Shown: positions 24,779-32,815 of the stretch, piece by piece | How the letters are laid out: every line of letters begins with the position of its first letter | How positions within the stretch are numbered: the stretch's first letter is position 1 | Source of the DNA: Actinacidiphila cocklensis | GTDB taxonomy: Bacteria > Actinomycetota > Actinomycetes > Streptomycetales > Streptomycetaceae | Direction of reading: 5' to 3' | Length of the DNA: 50,898 bases | NCBI RefSeq assembly: GCF_907177275.1 | Contig: NZ_CAJSLV010000080.1 | Location: 1 to 50,898, forward strand | Made by a program: the position numbers and the translations under genes | The notes under the pieces: model-generated | What the model was told of the DNA's origin: nothing | Seen by the model: only the letters and a program-made list of their open reading frames with translations | Databases searched by the model: none

Positions 24779-24843
24779 CGGCGCTGTGGCCGCGGGGTCT
24801 GGAAGTGCCGCGACCGGGAAGGGTGGTCGCGGCGCTTCCACCG

Positions 24844-27117
24844 TCAGACGAAGATGAAGTACTTCCAGGAGTTGTAGGTGGTGGTGTTGACGGTGTCTCC
24901 GGAGCCGCCGTTGATGTAGGCGGCGCGGACGCGGGCGCGGATGCCGGACTCGCCCGCGTGGCCGAGGTTGACGGCCGACTTGCCGCTGCTGCCGAGCCGG
25001 AAGTACTCGGAGCCTCCCGAGTACCACTTGCCCTTGTAGTAGATCTCCAGCTGCAGGAGCTGACTGCGGCCCTGGTAGTAGGTCATCGACGTCGTGACGA
25101 CGGCGTCGGTGTTCTTGTGGAAGTAGTAGTACGCGGTGGAGCCGATCTTGCCGGTCCGGTAGTACCTGGACATGGCCGTGGAGACGCGCACGCGCGCGTA
25201 GGCCCTGGACATGACGGTCCTGCCGGCGTAGCGGGCGTCGCCCTTGTACACGGCGGCGAGCGCGGTGTCCCGGGTCATGGTCAGGGCGACCGACAGGTTG
25301 CCGTGGGAGTCGACCCTGCCGGACCGCAGCAGCACCTTCGGCCGGTCGGCGCCGTACTGGTCGGCCCAGATCTCGACCGTGCGGTTGGTGTACGTCGTGC
25401 CGAGGTGCGCGGTGACGACGACCTTCTTGGCGTAGTCGTACACGACGCCGTTGTTGGTCAGCGTCAGGACGGGTGTCACACGCGAGACGGCGACGGTGTC
25501 CGAGGCGGAGACCGGGATGTGCCCGGCGTCACCGGCGTACCGCACGGTGTACTTGACGGCGCCGCCGGCCGGCGGGACGTCGGTGAAGGAGAACGATCCG
25601 CCCGCCTTCGTGTGCACGGTGCCCAGCAGCTTGCCGCTGGGGCTGGCCAGGTCGACACGGGTGACCTGGAGCGCGGTGCCGGTGCTCAGTGCCACCGTCG
25701 AGGACAGCCTCCCCGTCACGGTGAGCGTCTTGCCGCGAGCGGCGCTCGCCGGGGCGGCCACCGTCAGGGTCGGGACGTTCTTCGTCGGGTCGGTGAGCGC
25801 CTTGAGGGTGTAGCTGGTGCCGTTCGCCACGATCGCGAAGATCCGTGAGGAGTCGGGCGCCCACGCCACCGCGGCACCGGTCCCGCTGAGGCTGTACCTG
25901 CGCAGCGGTTGGGTGGCGTTCGGCCGGTAGACCGACACGGTGCTGCCGGAGAGCTGGGCGACCAGCCCGTTGGCGGCGACGTCGGCGCTTCCCCCGCTGG
26001 GGTAGGTGCCGGCGGGGCTGAACTTCCCGTTCGCGTAGCTGTCGCGCTGGGAGCCGTTGACCAGCACCTGAGGAGCGCCGGGGACCAGGTCGATGTCCGA
26101 GATGCCGGAGTTCAGCGTGTAGTCGCCGTAGTACCAGGCGGTCGACTGCGGCGTGCCGCTGGAGACGTCGACGACGGCCATCGAGTCCGTGGAGATACCC
26201 GTCTCGCCGATCGCCAGCAGCCCCGGGACCGCGGGGTTGGTGTCGAGGATCCCCGGACCCCAGATGCCCGAGAGCTGCCCGAGCGTGACCGGGTTCGCCG
26301 GAGTCGGGTCCTGCGTCGGGGTGGGCGTCGGTGTCGGCGTCGCCGTCGGGGTTTCGGTCGGCGTCGGCTCCGCGGTCGCGGTCGACGTCGGGTCCGGCGT
26401 CGCCGTCTGCGTGGGGTCGGGCGTCGGGGTCTCCGTCGGCGTCGGGTCCGCGGTCGGACTGACCGTCGGGTCCGCGGTCGGGTCCGCGGTCGGACTGACC
26501 GTCGGGTCCGCGGTCGGGTCCGCGGTCGGGTCGGCCGTCGGGTCCGCGGTCGGACCGGCCGTGGGGTCGGCACTCGGGTCCGCGGTGGGCGTCTCCGACG
26601 GGTCCGCGGTCATCGACCGGGCCGCGGAAGAGGTGGCCGAGCGGACGGCGGACGGGTCGACCGAGGGGTCGACCGACCCCAGGTTGCCGTCCCACTGGTC
26701 GCCGTACGTGAACCAGACCTTGCCGGCGGCGAACGCCACGTAGCGCGGACCGGTGTTGGTGGCGACGGGATAGCGGGTCTTGACGTTCAAAGTGGCGGCG
26801 TCGAGGGCCACGATCTGGTGGTTGCCCTCGGCGGCCGCGTACAGGACCGTCCCGTCCTGGGACAGCGTCAGGCCGGAGACCCCGTTGATCCCGCCCACCG
26901 AGTCGACGAGCGTGCCGTTGTAGTCGGTGGCCAGGATCTTCCCCGAGGCGTGGTCGCCGACGAAGACCCGGTGCAGTGCGCCGTCGACGACGATGCCGCC
27001 GGGTGAGGTGACCACTGCCGACGCCGCGGCGGCGGAACCCGCCGCGGCGACGCTCAGGATCACCGAGCTGAATGTGACCGCGAGCGCTGTCGCGGTAGAA
27101 ATGCTGCGCGTACGCAC
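24844..27117 (-). CDS. Secreted beta-propeller/Ig-like protein with Asp-Pro-Thr repeat linker
   Basis: 757 aa from a GTG whose GGGGGGA site sits eight to nine bases upstream. Residues 1..34 are a signal peptide (basic start, ALAVTFSSVILSVAAAGSAA, AAASA cleavage). Then YncE/NHL-like propeller blades: GGIVVDGALHRVFVGDHASG, VSGLTLSQDGTVLYAAAEGN. At about 165..275 a tract of TADPTADPT, TPTPTPT-type repeats interrupts the propeller, which resumes at QLSGIWGPGILDTNPAVPG. Two Ig-like units follow (AARGKTLTVTGRLSSTV; VTPVLTLTNNGVVYDY) and a Tyr-rich C-terminal domain (STAYYYFHKNTDAVVTTSMT). It is probably an exported surface or extracellular protein; no catalytic site seen. A hairpin terminator lies just downstream. 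The long upstream gap (27118..27482) presumably holds its promoter. Confidence 0.85.
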   Translation of the reverse strand: MRTRSISTATALAVTFSSVILSVAAAGSAAAASAVVTSPGGIVVDGALHRVFVGDHASGKILATDYNGTLVDSVGGINGVSGLTLSQDGTVLYAAAEGNHQIVALDAATLNVKTRYPVATNTGPRYVAFAAGKVWFTYGDQWDGNLGSVDPSVDPSAVRSATSSAARSMTADPSETPTADPSADPTAGPTADPTADPTADPTADPTVSPTADPTADPTVSPTADPTPTETPTPDPTQTATPDPTSTATAEPTPTETPTATPTPTPTPTQDPTPANPVTLGQLSGIWGPGILDTNPAVPGLLAIGETGISTDSMAVVDVSSGTPQSTAWYYGDYTLNSGISDIDLVPGAPQVLVNGSQRDSYANGKFSPAGTYPSGGSADVAANGLVAQLSGSTVSVYRPNATQPLRRYSLSGTGAAVAWAPDSSRIFAIVANGTSYTLKALTDPTKNVPTLTVAAPASAARGKTLTVTGRLSSTVALSTGTALQVTRVDLASPSGKLLGTVHTKAGGSFSFTDVPPAGGAVKYTVRYAGDAGHIPVSASDTVAVSRVTPVLTLTNNGVVYDYAKKVVVTAHLGTTYTNRTVEIWADQYGADRPKVLLRSGRVDSHGNLSVALTMTRDTALAAVYKGDARYAGRTVMSRAYARVRVSTAMSRYYRTGKIGSTAYYYFHKNTDAVVTTSMTYYQGRSQLLQLEIYYKGKWYSGGSEYFRLGSSGKSAVNLGHAGESGIRARVRAAYINGGSGDTVNTTTYNSWKYFIFV
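26299..26640. repeat. Coding microrepeat tract (Asp-Pro-Thr/Thr-Pro)
   Basis: Repeats of GTCGGGTCCGCGGTCGG and close variants, with a 12-bp or 24-bp period, encode TADP-type tetrapeptides of the secreted protein on the minus strand. The stretch 26449..26580 is the most regular. Such tracts expand and contract easily, and length variation between strains would be expected. Confidence 0.85.
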
Positions 27118-27482
27118 AGTGTGTGTTCCCCCCACAGGAAAACCGGCAACGGCCGGAGTTTGAGAGCGCCGCGTACCTCCCACACCGATCGCCGCAATGC
27201 GTGCGTGCGGGCGTGCAGGTGTGCTGTGCGCGGCTGCTGAGCGCAGCATATGACACGGCTATGTCAACGAACACACGTTTGGGCCGCCGGTGTCGCACCC
27301 GGCCCGTTCGATGCCCGTTCTCCACGTGTTCGTGGTCCCGTTCCCCGCCTGCTCCGTGCCCCTTCCGCGCGCGTCCGCCGTGGGCCGCAACTCGTCGGCG
27401 GCCCCTGCGGGAACGGCCTGGTGACACCCGGCGAGGAGATGACGTGAGCGACGGCCGGCAGATTACGGGGCGCCCGCCGGCC

Positions 27483-28100
27483 TCACACCTCGCCGGTGGC
27501 CGACCGGCTGCCGCCGTAGGAGGCGGCCAGGGCGTCCGCCACGATCGCCGCGTCCGCGTCGGCCACGTCCCCGGGGTACTCCGGCAGCAGGTCGTCCCAG
27601 ATGACCATCCACGAACCGTACAGCTGGGCCTGCCCCTCGGGACGGGCGAAGAACCAGACGTGCAGATGGGCGCCGCCGTCCCCGATCCGGTAGACGTGGG
27701 CGCGCGCGATGTGCGGCAGCGCCTGCACATGGCGTGCGATGTGCGCGGTGAGCACTCCCAGTTCCGCCGCCAGTTCGTCGGGCAGGTCCGCCAGGTCGTA
27801 GTGGTCGCGCGGGTGCAGCATCAGCACGAGCGGCACGCCCACTCCGGTGATCCGGGTGAGCCGCCAGCGGTCGTCGAACCAGATCCCCTCGTCCCGGCTG
27901 CGGCAGGAGTCGCAGTCCGACGGGTCCTCGCCGTGCCGCGCGGGTTCCGGCAGAACCGGCGGGCGCAGCGGCGCGACGCGTAGCCCGTCCGCCTCGAACG
28001 GGCTGATGTCCCAGCCCGTCATACGGGCCAGCGGCAGCCGGGACTCACCGTCGGCAACGCTTCGGGCTCGGTCGTAGAACTCGTCAGGTCGCAGGGCCAT
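27483..28100 (-). CDS. HIT-like nucleotide-binding protein
   Basis: 205 aa. Residues around 70 carry CDSCRS, and the C-terminal half has HPRDHYDLADLPDELAAELG and GDGGAHLHVWFFARP. That is the HIT arrangement (zinc Cys pair, then a histidine triad HxHxH), but the third triad position is Trp rather than His. The first two histidines keep the catalytic spacing. HIT proteins hydrolyse or transfer nucleoside phosphates; with a changed triad the activity is uncertain. The start is ATG at 28100 with a fair GGGGA upstream. It reads towards the secreted-protein gene across a 365-bp gap without other genes. Confidence 0.75.
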   Translation of the reverse strand: MALRPDEFYDRARSVADGESRLPLARMTGWDISPFEADGLRVAPLRPPVLPEPARHGEDPSDCDSCRSRDEGIWFDDRWRLTRITGVGVPLVLMLHPRDHYDLADLPDELAAELGVLTAHIARHVQALPHIARAHVYRIGDGGAHLHVWFFARPEGQAQLYGSWMVIWDDLLPEYPGDVADADAAIVADALAASYGGSRSATGEV

Positions 28101-28391
28101 CCCCAGAGGCTACTGGTGTTCGAGGACACCGGTTCTCCCGGGCTGCCGGGCTGCGCGGTGCCCGCGCATCAGCCGCGGCGGGGTTTCACCGGACGTTTCG
28201 CGGCAGGTTGCGGCAGAGGTTGCACGGGTGGTTGCGGCGGAGGTTGCACGGTGGGCGTAACCGGCTCTTCGCCGTCTGCCGCATTCGCCCAGGTCACCCC
28301 TGCAGTGCAACCGGTCTGAGAGAGTCGACACCTCCTTCCTGCGGTGGGGCACCGACGGAATAGCCGGATCGAGGTCCCCACTGCCGAGCTG

Positions 28392-28620
28392 GTGCGCGGG
28401 ACGCGGAACCTGCGGGCAGCCGATGTCGGCTGCAGGCCCGGATACCTGACGGCCATGCTGCATGACCTGGGGCTGAACGCCTTCGGGCTCGACCTCTCCC
28501 CAGCCATGGTCGACCACGCCCGGCGGGCCCATCCGGCGCTGCAGTTGACGAGGCGCGGGTGGAGGCCCTGCCGGTCGAGGACGGCGCGCTCGGAGGCGTG
28601 CTGGCCCACGGAAGGTCATG
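28392..28620 (+). pseudogene. Frame-shifted SAM methyltransferase fragment
   Basis: In one frame it reads LRAADVGCRPGYLTAMLHDL, GLNAFGLDLSPAMVDHARRA, HPALQ; the sequence then continues in the next frame as RVEALPVEDGALGGVLA. Together this is motif I to motif IV of a class I methyltransferase (DVGCGPGYLTxxL, GLDLSPxMVxxAR, LPxxDGxxGGVLA), with the motif I Gly changed to Arg and a frameshift near 28555. The C-terminal half is gone; a converging real gene ends at 28616. The remaining gap, 28101..28391, shows Gly/Cys-type simple repeats and no gene. Confidence 0.75.
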
Positions 28621-29305
28621 GTGCGGGCCGCCGAAGTCCGCTGGGCGCGGGTGGTGCGGTCGGGGGCGACCACACCGGCGCGCTTTCCGTCGCGCCGACG
28701 ATCGTCCGGCGTGCCGGGTCGTAGACGCTGACGACGTCGGTCACACCCGCCGTGGTGTTCAGCGGCACGTCCGCGAACCAGGCACCCCACCCGGGATCGC
28801 CCGCCAGCGTCAGGACGGTCCCCTCGGCCGTGGCCTCCCCCTGCCGTACGCGGACACCGACAGCGGTGCCGGGCGCGGAGAAGGTACCGGTGAGCGTCAC
28901 CGACCGGGTGTCGGCCGGTACGAGAACGTCGCTGATCCGTACGTAGCGGGGTGCGCCACTGACCGGGGTGCAACTCGCAGCGCTCGTCGGGTCGTCCTGC
29001 CGGCAGAAACCGCCGTCCGCCGTCAGCCACACCTGCGTGGTGCCGTACACAGTCACCCTCTCGTCGGGTGCCAGGATCCGGACGTGCCCGGCGGTGCGCG
29101 GGGCGGTGCCGGTGTCCGGGAGGAACGCGTACGCCGCAGGTCCGAGCAGTACGGCGCCCAGCGCCGCGCCCGCGATCCGGCGGCGGCTCCTGCGCCGGTG
29201 CGACGCCCGCACGACGGCGGTCACGTCCACCGGTCCTACCGGCATCGTGTCGGCGAAGTCATCGAGCGCCCTGCGCAGTTGACCGGCTTCGGCTGGTGAC
29301 GTCAT
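28616..29305 (-). CDS. Single-TM protein coupled to the ECF sigma factor, possible anti-sigma or lipoprotein-like partner
   Basis: 229 aa. The first 47 residues are cytoplasmic (QLRRALDDFADTMPVGPVDV, then a run of Arg), followed by one membrane helix, IAGAALGAVLLGPAAYAFL, and an external beta-rich domain (RVTVYGTTQVWLTADGGFC; VRISDVLVPADTRSVTLTGT; GWGAWFADVPLNTTAG). The start codon overlaps the sigma gene stop (ATGA), so translation is coupled. Genes in this position after SigE-type sigma factors often encode membrane partners that restrain sigma. There is no zinc anti-sigma HxxxCxxC motif, so it would be a non-canonical one if so. The external domain may sense an envelope signal. Confidence 0.75.
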   Translation of the reverse strand: MTSPAEAGQLRRALDDFADTMPVGPVDVTAVVRASHRRRSRRRIAGAALGAVLLGPAAYAFLPDTGTAPRTAGHVRILAPDERVTVYGTTQVWLTADGGFCRQDDPTSAASCTPVSGAPRYVRISDVLVPADTRSVTLTGTFSAPGTAVGVRVRQGEATAEGTVLTLAGDPGWGAWFADVPLNTTAGVTDVVSVYDPARRTIVGATESAPVWSPPTAPPAPSGLRRPAP

Positions 29306-29829
29306 CGTTGTTCTCCTGTAGGTGTCGGCGCATAGGCGGCCAGCGCGGTGTGGCCGCGCAGGGCTGCCAGCGCGCGGCGGGTGTGGACTTTGACCGAGTT
29401 GGGTGAGCAGCCGAGGATGTCCGCCGTCTGCGTCTCGGTCAGGTCGTCCCAGTAGCGCAGGACCACTGCCGCGCGCTGGCGGGTGGACAGTGACGCCAGC
29501 GCCTCCGTCAGCGCGACGCGGTGCTCGACCGTCTCGCTCTGGCCGCCGTCGCCCCGGTCCGGCACGGAGGCCGTCAGGAACTGGACCACCCGCTTTCTGC
29601 GCAGCCGGCTGCGGTGGTTGTTGACCAGCGCCCGCCGTACGTAGAGATCGACCTCCGCCTCGGGAATCCGCCGCCAGTGCCCGCAGACCTTGACCAGCGT
29701 CCCCTGGAGCAGGTCCTCGGCCTCGTGGAAGTCCCCGGTGAGCATGTAGGCGATCCGCAGCAGCCGGCGCCAGGACGCCGTTGCCCAAGCCGCGAATTCG
29801 GCGTCGCTGGCCGCCGTGGCCGTGCGCAT
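29302..29829 (-). CDS. SigE-family ECF RNA polymerase sigma factor
   Basis: 175 aa from ATG at 29829; upstream sequence in frame is not protein-like. Region 2 is AWATASWRRLLRIAYMLTGD and HEAEDLLQGTLVKVCGHWRR (binding of polymerase and the -10 element); region 4 is LSTRQRAAVVLRYWDDLTET, QTADILGCSPNSVKVHTRRA (binding of the -35 element). The short linker and the FAAWA/LLQGTLVKV wording match the SigE-family group common in Streptomyces. It is followed by a translationally coupled membrane protein, typical of membrane-signalled ECF pairs. It probably transcribes its own operon. It is the last intact gene before the att repeat at 30455. Confidence 0.93.
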   Translation of the reverse strand: MRTATAASDAEFAAWATASWRRLLRIAYMLTGDFHEAEDLLQGTLVKVCGHWRRIPEAEVDLYVRRALVNNHRSRLRRKRVVQFLTASVPDRGDGGQSETVEHRVALTEALASLSTRQRAAVVLRYWDDLTETQTADILGCSPNSVKVHTRRALAALRGHTALAAYAPTPTGEQR

Positions 29830-30061
29830 CAGCGCGCGGCCCGCGGTGCCGCAGTCGAGGCGTGGGGGGCCTGTCTCGGCGCCGCCCGCACCGCGGCGGC
29901 GTCCGGGCACGTGGTGTGGTGAGTCCTGCGTTCCATGAGGGAGTTGGCATCCTTCCATCGAGGCGGCGTCGGGACGCCTGTTCACCCCCTACAACGCCGT
30001 CCGGCCGCCGTCCGGGTGACGTTCGTCGGCGGGGAGTTTCGTGGGGACGCCTCGGATCTGC

Positions 30062-30310
30062 GAAAGCGGGCGCCCTCGCGCTGCGCCTCATGGACGCCGG
30101 CCACCCGGCCTCCGCCGCGCTCGCATTCGCCGACCGCTTCCCGTCCTGGCGCGGCGCGGCGCCCGAAGCGCTCGCAGCGTTCGGCACGGCAACGGCATCC
30201 CTGTGGCGGGAGATCACCGAGCAGGACGGCACGGCGTGGAAGAGGGCGATGGCAGAGCACGCGACGGCCACCAGACCATGGGGCACTGGCAACCGAACGC
30301 AGCTGCGCCA
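30062..30310 (+). pseudogene. C-terminal scrap of a phosphotransferase (copy of the 37304 gene end)
   Basis: The frame reads ALRLMDAGHPASAALAFADR, FPSWRGAAPEALAAFGTATA, SLWREITEQDGTAWKRAMAE. The end of the intact gene at 37304..38113 reads the same with few changes (ALRLIEAGHPVGAAMEFANH, SLWREIAEQDHAPWKRAMAE). The kinase motifs are absent. It lies just outside the left att copy (30455), so the island had an older gene of this kind, cut by recombination. The rest of 29830..30454 holds no supported gene. Confidence 0.8.
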
Positions 30311-30454
30311 CCCGGGCATCCGTGATGCCGTCGGCCCCGTGCCGGACGCGTGATCGCCCCCCCGTCCGGCCCAGCAGCGGCCCAGCCACGGTCCACGGAC
30401 CCCTCAAAACGCCTCGGAGCCCCGGTCAGGTGTGCTCCGACCAGGGCTCCAGCG

Positions 30455-30500
30455 GTAGGCCGTGTGGGACTCGAACCCACAACCAATGGATTAAAAGTCC
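30455..30500 (+). repeat. tRNA-Lys 3'-end repeat, copy 3 (attL of the 14.3-kb element)
   Basis: These 46 bp are identical to 44771..44816, the 3' part of the tRNA-Lys gene including the T arm and anticodon loop. Identity stops at both edges. With the intact tRNA it brackets the integrase-bearing element. The 5' half of a tRNA is missing, so this is an attachment-site duplication, not a second tRNA. A stem-loop (GGAGCCC with GGGCTCC, about 30416..30450) precedes it. Confidence 0.92.
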
Positions 30501-30613
30501 TGGTCAGACCCTGCCTGGCGGTGGTGGACGGTGGTCCGCCATCCGAAACCCGCAGGTCAGGCGGACCGAGGTTGCCGCCCTGTCCGTGCCGCACCGCCCA
30601 GTGCCAGCACGTC

Positions 30614-30634
30614 CGCTCACGCATCGCTCACGCA
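30614..30634 (+). promoter_or_regulatory. Paired arm-type sites, left end of element
   Basis: Two copies of CGCTCACGCA separated by one base (11-bp period, one helical turn). The same 21-bp arrangement occurs at 44661..44681 near the right end and nowhere between that I noticed. A second shared block, AACCCGCAGGTCAG, lies at 30547..30560 and 44733..44746. These fit integrase arm or excisionase binding sites. Confidence 0.7.
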
Positions 30635-30693
30635 TCGAGCGCGAGAACTTCGACCGGGGAGACCGCTGATTCAGGCAGAGCCATGGCGGCTCC

Positions 30694-31230
30694 CTACTTG
30701 GCGGCGTGCATGTGGTGGAGCAGGAGAAGCGCGGCCACCGCATTGGCGGACCTGATCTCGCCGCGCTCGATGAGGGACGGGACGGAGGCCAGCGGGACCC
30801 ACTCCCGGCGGTCGGATTCGAAGTCGTCCTCGGGGTGGCCGACGTATTCGGCGGTGGTGGACCAGTAGACGTGGTGGCGGCCGTCGGCGAGGCCGTTGGA
30901 GGGCTCGACGGTCAGCAGGTGCTGGAGGGGACCGGGACGCCAGCCGGTCTCCTCCAGCATTTCGCGAGCGGCTGCCGCTGCGATGTCCTCGCCGTGCTCG
31001 ACGACCCCGGCGGCCAGCTCCCAGCCCCACGAGTCGGTGATGAAGCGGTGCCGCCACAGCAGCAGGGCCTCGCCTGCCTCGTTGACGGTGGTGGCGAGGG
31101 CGACCGGGCGCTGCCGGATGAGGTAGTGGTCGAGGTGGCGCCCGTCGGGGAGTTCGACATCGGCGAGGTTGAGAGTGAGCCAGGGGTTCTCGTAGACGGT
31201 CTTCTCGCCGTGGTTCTTCCAGACCGACAC
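30694..31230 (-). CDS. Nudix hydrolase
   Basis: 178 aa from a GTG at 31230 (VSVWKNHGEKTVYENPWL), with GGAGAGG five bases upstream. The Nudix box is complete: GVVEHGEDIAAAAAREMLEE followed by TGW, supplying the REUxEE metal ligands. Nudix enzymes hydrolyse a nucleoside diphosphate linked to another moiety. The N-terminal strand pair (NPWLTLNLADVELPDGRHLD) and WVPLASVPSLIERGEI near the end resemble ADP-ribose-pyrophosphatase-type members; the exact substrate cannot be read. It is the first gene inside the left end of the integrative element, in the same direction as the TPR regulator gene upstream of it. Confidence 0.9.
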   Translation of the reverse strand: MSVWKNHGEKTVYENPWLTLNLADVELPDGRHLDHYLIRQRPVALATTVNEAGEALLLWRHRFITDSWGWELAAGVVEHGEDIAAAAAREMLEETGWRPGPLQHLLTVEPSNGLADGRHHVYWSTTAEYVGHPEDDFESDRREWVPLASVPSLIERGEIRSANAVAALLLLHHMHAAK

Positions 31231-31301
31231 GTGCCCTCTCCGTACCTGATCGCCTGCTTCGGTGCCTGGGACGCTATCGCACCGGACAACCCCTGTGCCC
31301 A

Positions 31302-32636
31302 TCACAACGGCAGCGACAGTGAGACGTCGATCTGCTCGACCGCATCACGGCCTGCGGCAGAACCGTGGTCAGCGAGCAGGCCACGGAGTCTGGTGAAGCG
31401 GTCCCGTAGCCGCCGCGACTCCTGCCCTCTGGCCAGTTCCAGTGCGGCCAGGCTGTGTGCGGCGGCCTGTTCGGGATTGCCGCGGCCGAGGTCGACGGTG
31501 GCAAGTGTCGCCAGGCGGTGTACGGAGCCGCGAGCGTGCGCGCGGGCTCGTACCGCTTCGGTGGCGTACGTCTGGGCCGGGGCCCAATCGCCCAGGCTGA
31601 TGAGCGCTTCCGCCAACTGCGCTTCGACCAGGCCAGGCTGTACGTAGCCCAGCTCGGCCGGCTCGTCAGCGGGCCGGATGCGCGCCGCGGCAGATTCGGC
31701 GAGAAGCATGCAGCGGTGGGCCGCAGCCTGGTCACCCATGCGGGAGAACGCCTTGGCCTGCATGGCGTACAGGTCGGTGGCCAGCGCTGGGGACATGTGA
31801 GCGCCAGCCGTACGGATACCGGCTTCGGCGAAGGCCACCGCCTGCCGGAAGTCCCGCACGAACACGGCCTGGTTGACCAGTAGCGCTATGACGTAGCCGC
31901 CAAAGGCGCGGTCACCGGACGCCTTGGCAAGGCGTAACGCCTGGTGGAAGTAGCGCTGAGCGAGCCCCTGGGCGTCGGAGTCGTACGCGCAGATTCCGGC
32001 GACTGCTGCCAAGCCGCCCACCGCGCGGTGGAGTTCACGGCCAGTGGCATCCGTGTAGGCACCCCGAACGAGCGGGGACGTGTGCTCGGCGAGGAACCTT
32101 ACGATTCGGCCTCGCGTGGCGACGCCGCCCGTCTGGCGGTACATCGCCTCGTAGTGCGTTCGGGCGGTGCGTAGCACCTCCACGTCGGCGCGCCCCACAT
32201 GAAGGCTGCCCGCACGCGAGACGTCGAGGTCCTCCGGTGGGTTCTCCCACTCCCAGACCGGGCCGATCGCGGCCATGCCGGTGAGAAGTGGCGCGCACAC
32301 GAGATCGTCACGCTGCTGACCGTCTCCCCGCCACAGCGCGGTGGAGCGCTCAATGAATCCGGCCAACGGCGAGGCGTGCCCACCGGTCCCGGGAAGGCCC
32401 ATGCCGATGTCATCGAGGCTCACCGGTCGGCCCAGGCGCTCGGAGAGAACATCGCAGATCAGGTCGGGCGCGATGCCGCGTGGACGTTGCCCGCGCAACC
32501 AGCGAATCACCGAGGAGTGGTCATAGCGCATCTGCCTGCCCCGAAACCTGCCAGCGGCGTTCACGCGCGCGGCCAAGCCGATCCGGGACATGCCGGCTTC
32601 GTCAAGCAGAGCGTCGAGCAGGGTGTTCGGCTCCAT
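31302..32636 (-). CDS. NsdA-like HTH/TPR transcriptional regulator (second copy)
   Basis: 444 aa, ATG with GAGGA five to six bases upstream. The N-terminal HTH (about 5..65) has LLDEAGMSRIGLAARVNAAG, then MRYDHSSVIRWLRGQRPRGI. The remainder is TPR-like: YFHQALRLAKASGDRAFGGY, AFSRMGDQAAAHRCMLLAES, ALISLGDWAPAQTYATEAVR. It has the same architecture as the regulator at 6834 and the same divergent position relative to an ATP-binding protein gene (32816). It may control cargo or transfer functions of the element. A CACAC/GTGTG inverted repeat at 32684..32696 in the shared upstream region is a candidate binding site. Confidence 0.87.
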   Translation of the reverse strand: MEPNTLLDALLDEAGMSRIGLAARVNAAGRFRGRQMRYDHSSVIRWLRGQRPRGIAPDLICDVLSERLGRPVSLDDIGMGLPGTGGHASPLAGFIERSTALWRGDGQQRDDLVCAPLLTGMAAIGPVWEWENPPEDLDVSRAGSLHVGRADVEVLRTARTHYEAMYRQTGGVATRGRIVRFLAEHTSPLVRGAYTDATGRELHRAVGGLAAVAGICAYDSDAQGLAQRYFHQALRLAKASGDRAFGGYVIALLVNQAVFVRDFRQAVAFAEAGIRTAGAHMSPALATDLYAMQAKAFSRMGDQAAAHRCMLLAESAAARIRPADEPAELGYVQPGLVEAQLAEALISLGDWAPAQTYATEAVRARAHARGSVHRLATLATVDLGRGNPEQAAAHSLAALELARGQESRRLRDRFTRLRGLLADHGSAAGRDAVEQIDVSLSLPL

Positions 32637-32683
32637 GTAGTCCTCGCATCACTCAGTGCAGCCGAGCGTAACCAATTCGCCTT

Positions 32684-32696
32684 CACACAGTGTGTG
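32684..32696. promoter_or_regulatory. Small inverted repeat between divergent genes
   Basis: CACAC-AGT-GTGTG forms a perfect 5-bp inverted repeat within the 179-bp gap between the regulator (start 32636) and the ATP-binding fusion (start 32816). It is a candidate operator, judged by position only. Confidence 0.4.
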
Positions 32697-32815
32697 TTCG
32701 CCAACCCCGTGCCCGGACCCCGCACACACTCCCGCCGGGCGGACGGTCGGCGGAGTCTCTTCTTATCGCTACGCCACCGGCGTGCTTCGTCTCCTCCCCG
32801 AAGGGTCTCCACGAC

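Noticed and set aside
26449..26580. Regular short repeats resembling a CRISPR array
   Set aside because: Repeats are adjacent without unique spacers and encode TADP-type residues in a long open gene.
25529..27730. Long open frame in another frame over the secreted protein
   Set aside because: Arg/Asp-rich and without domain motifs; a by-product of high GC and repeats.
28616..30319. One long protein spanning the membrane partner and sigma region
   Set aside because: The true proteins are two overlapping genes in different frames (28616..29305 and 29302..29829) with recognisable domains and an ATGA overlap.
30455..30500. Possible third tRNA-Lys gene
   Set aside because: Same reason: only the 46-bp 3' part occurs, consistent with an attachment-site duplication.
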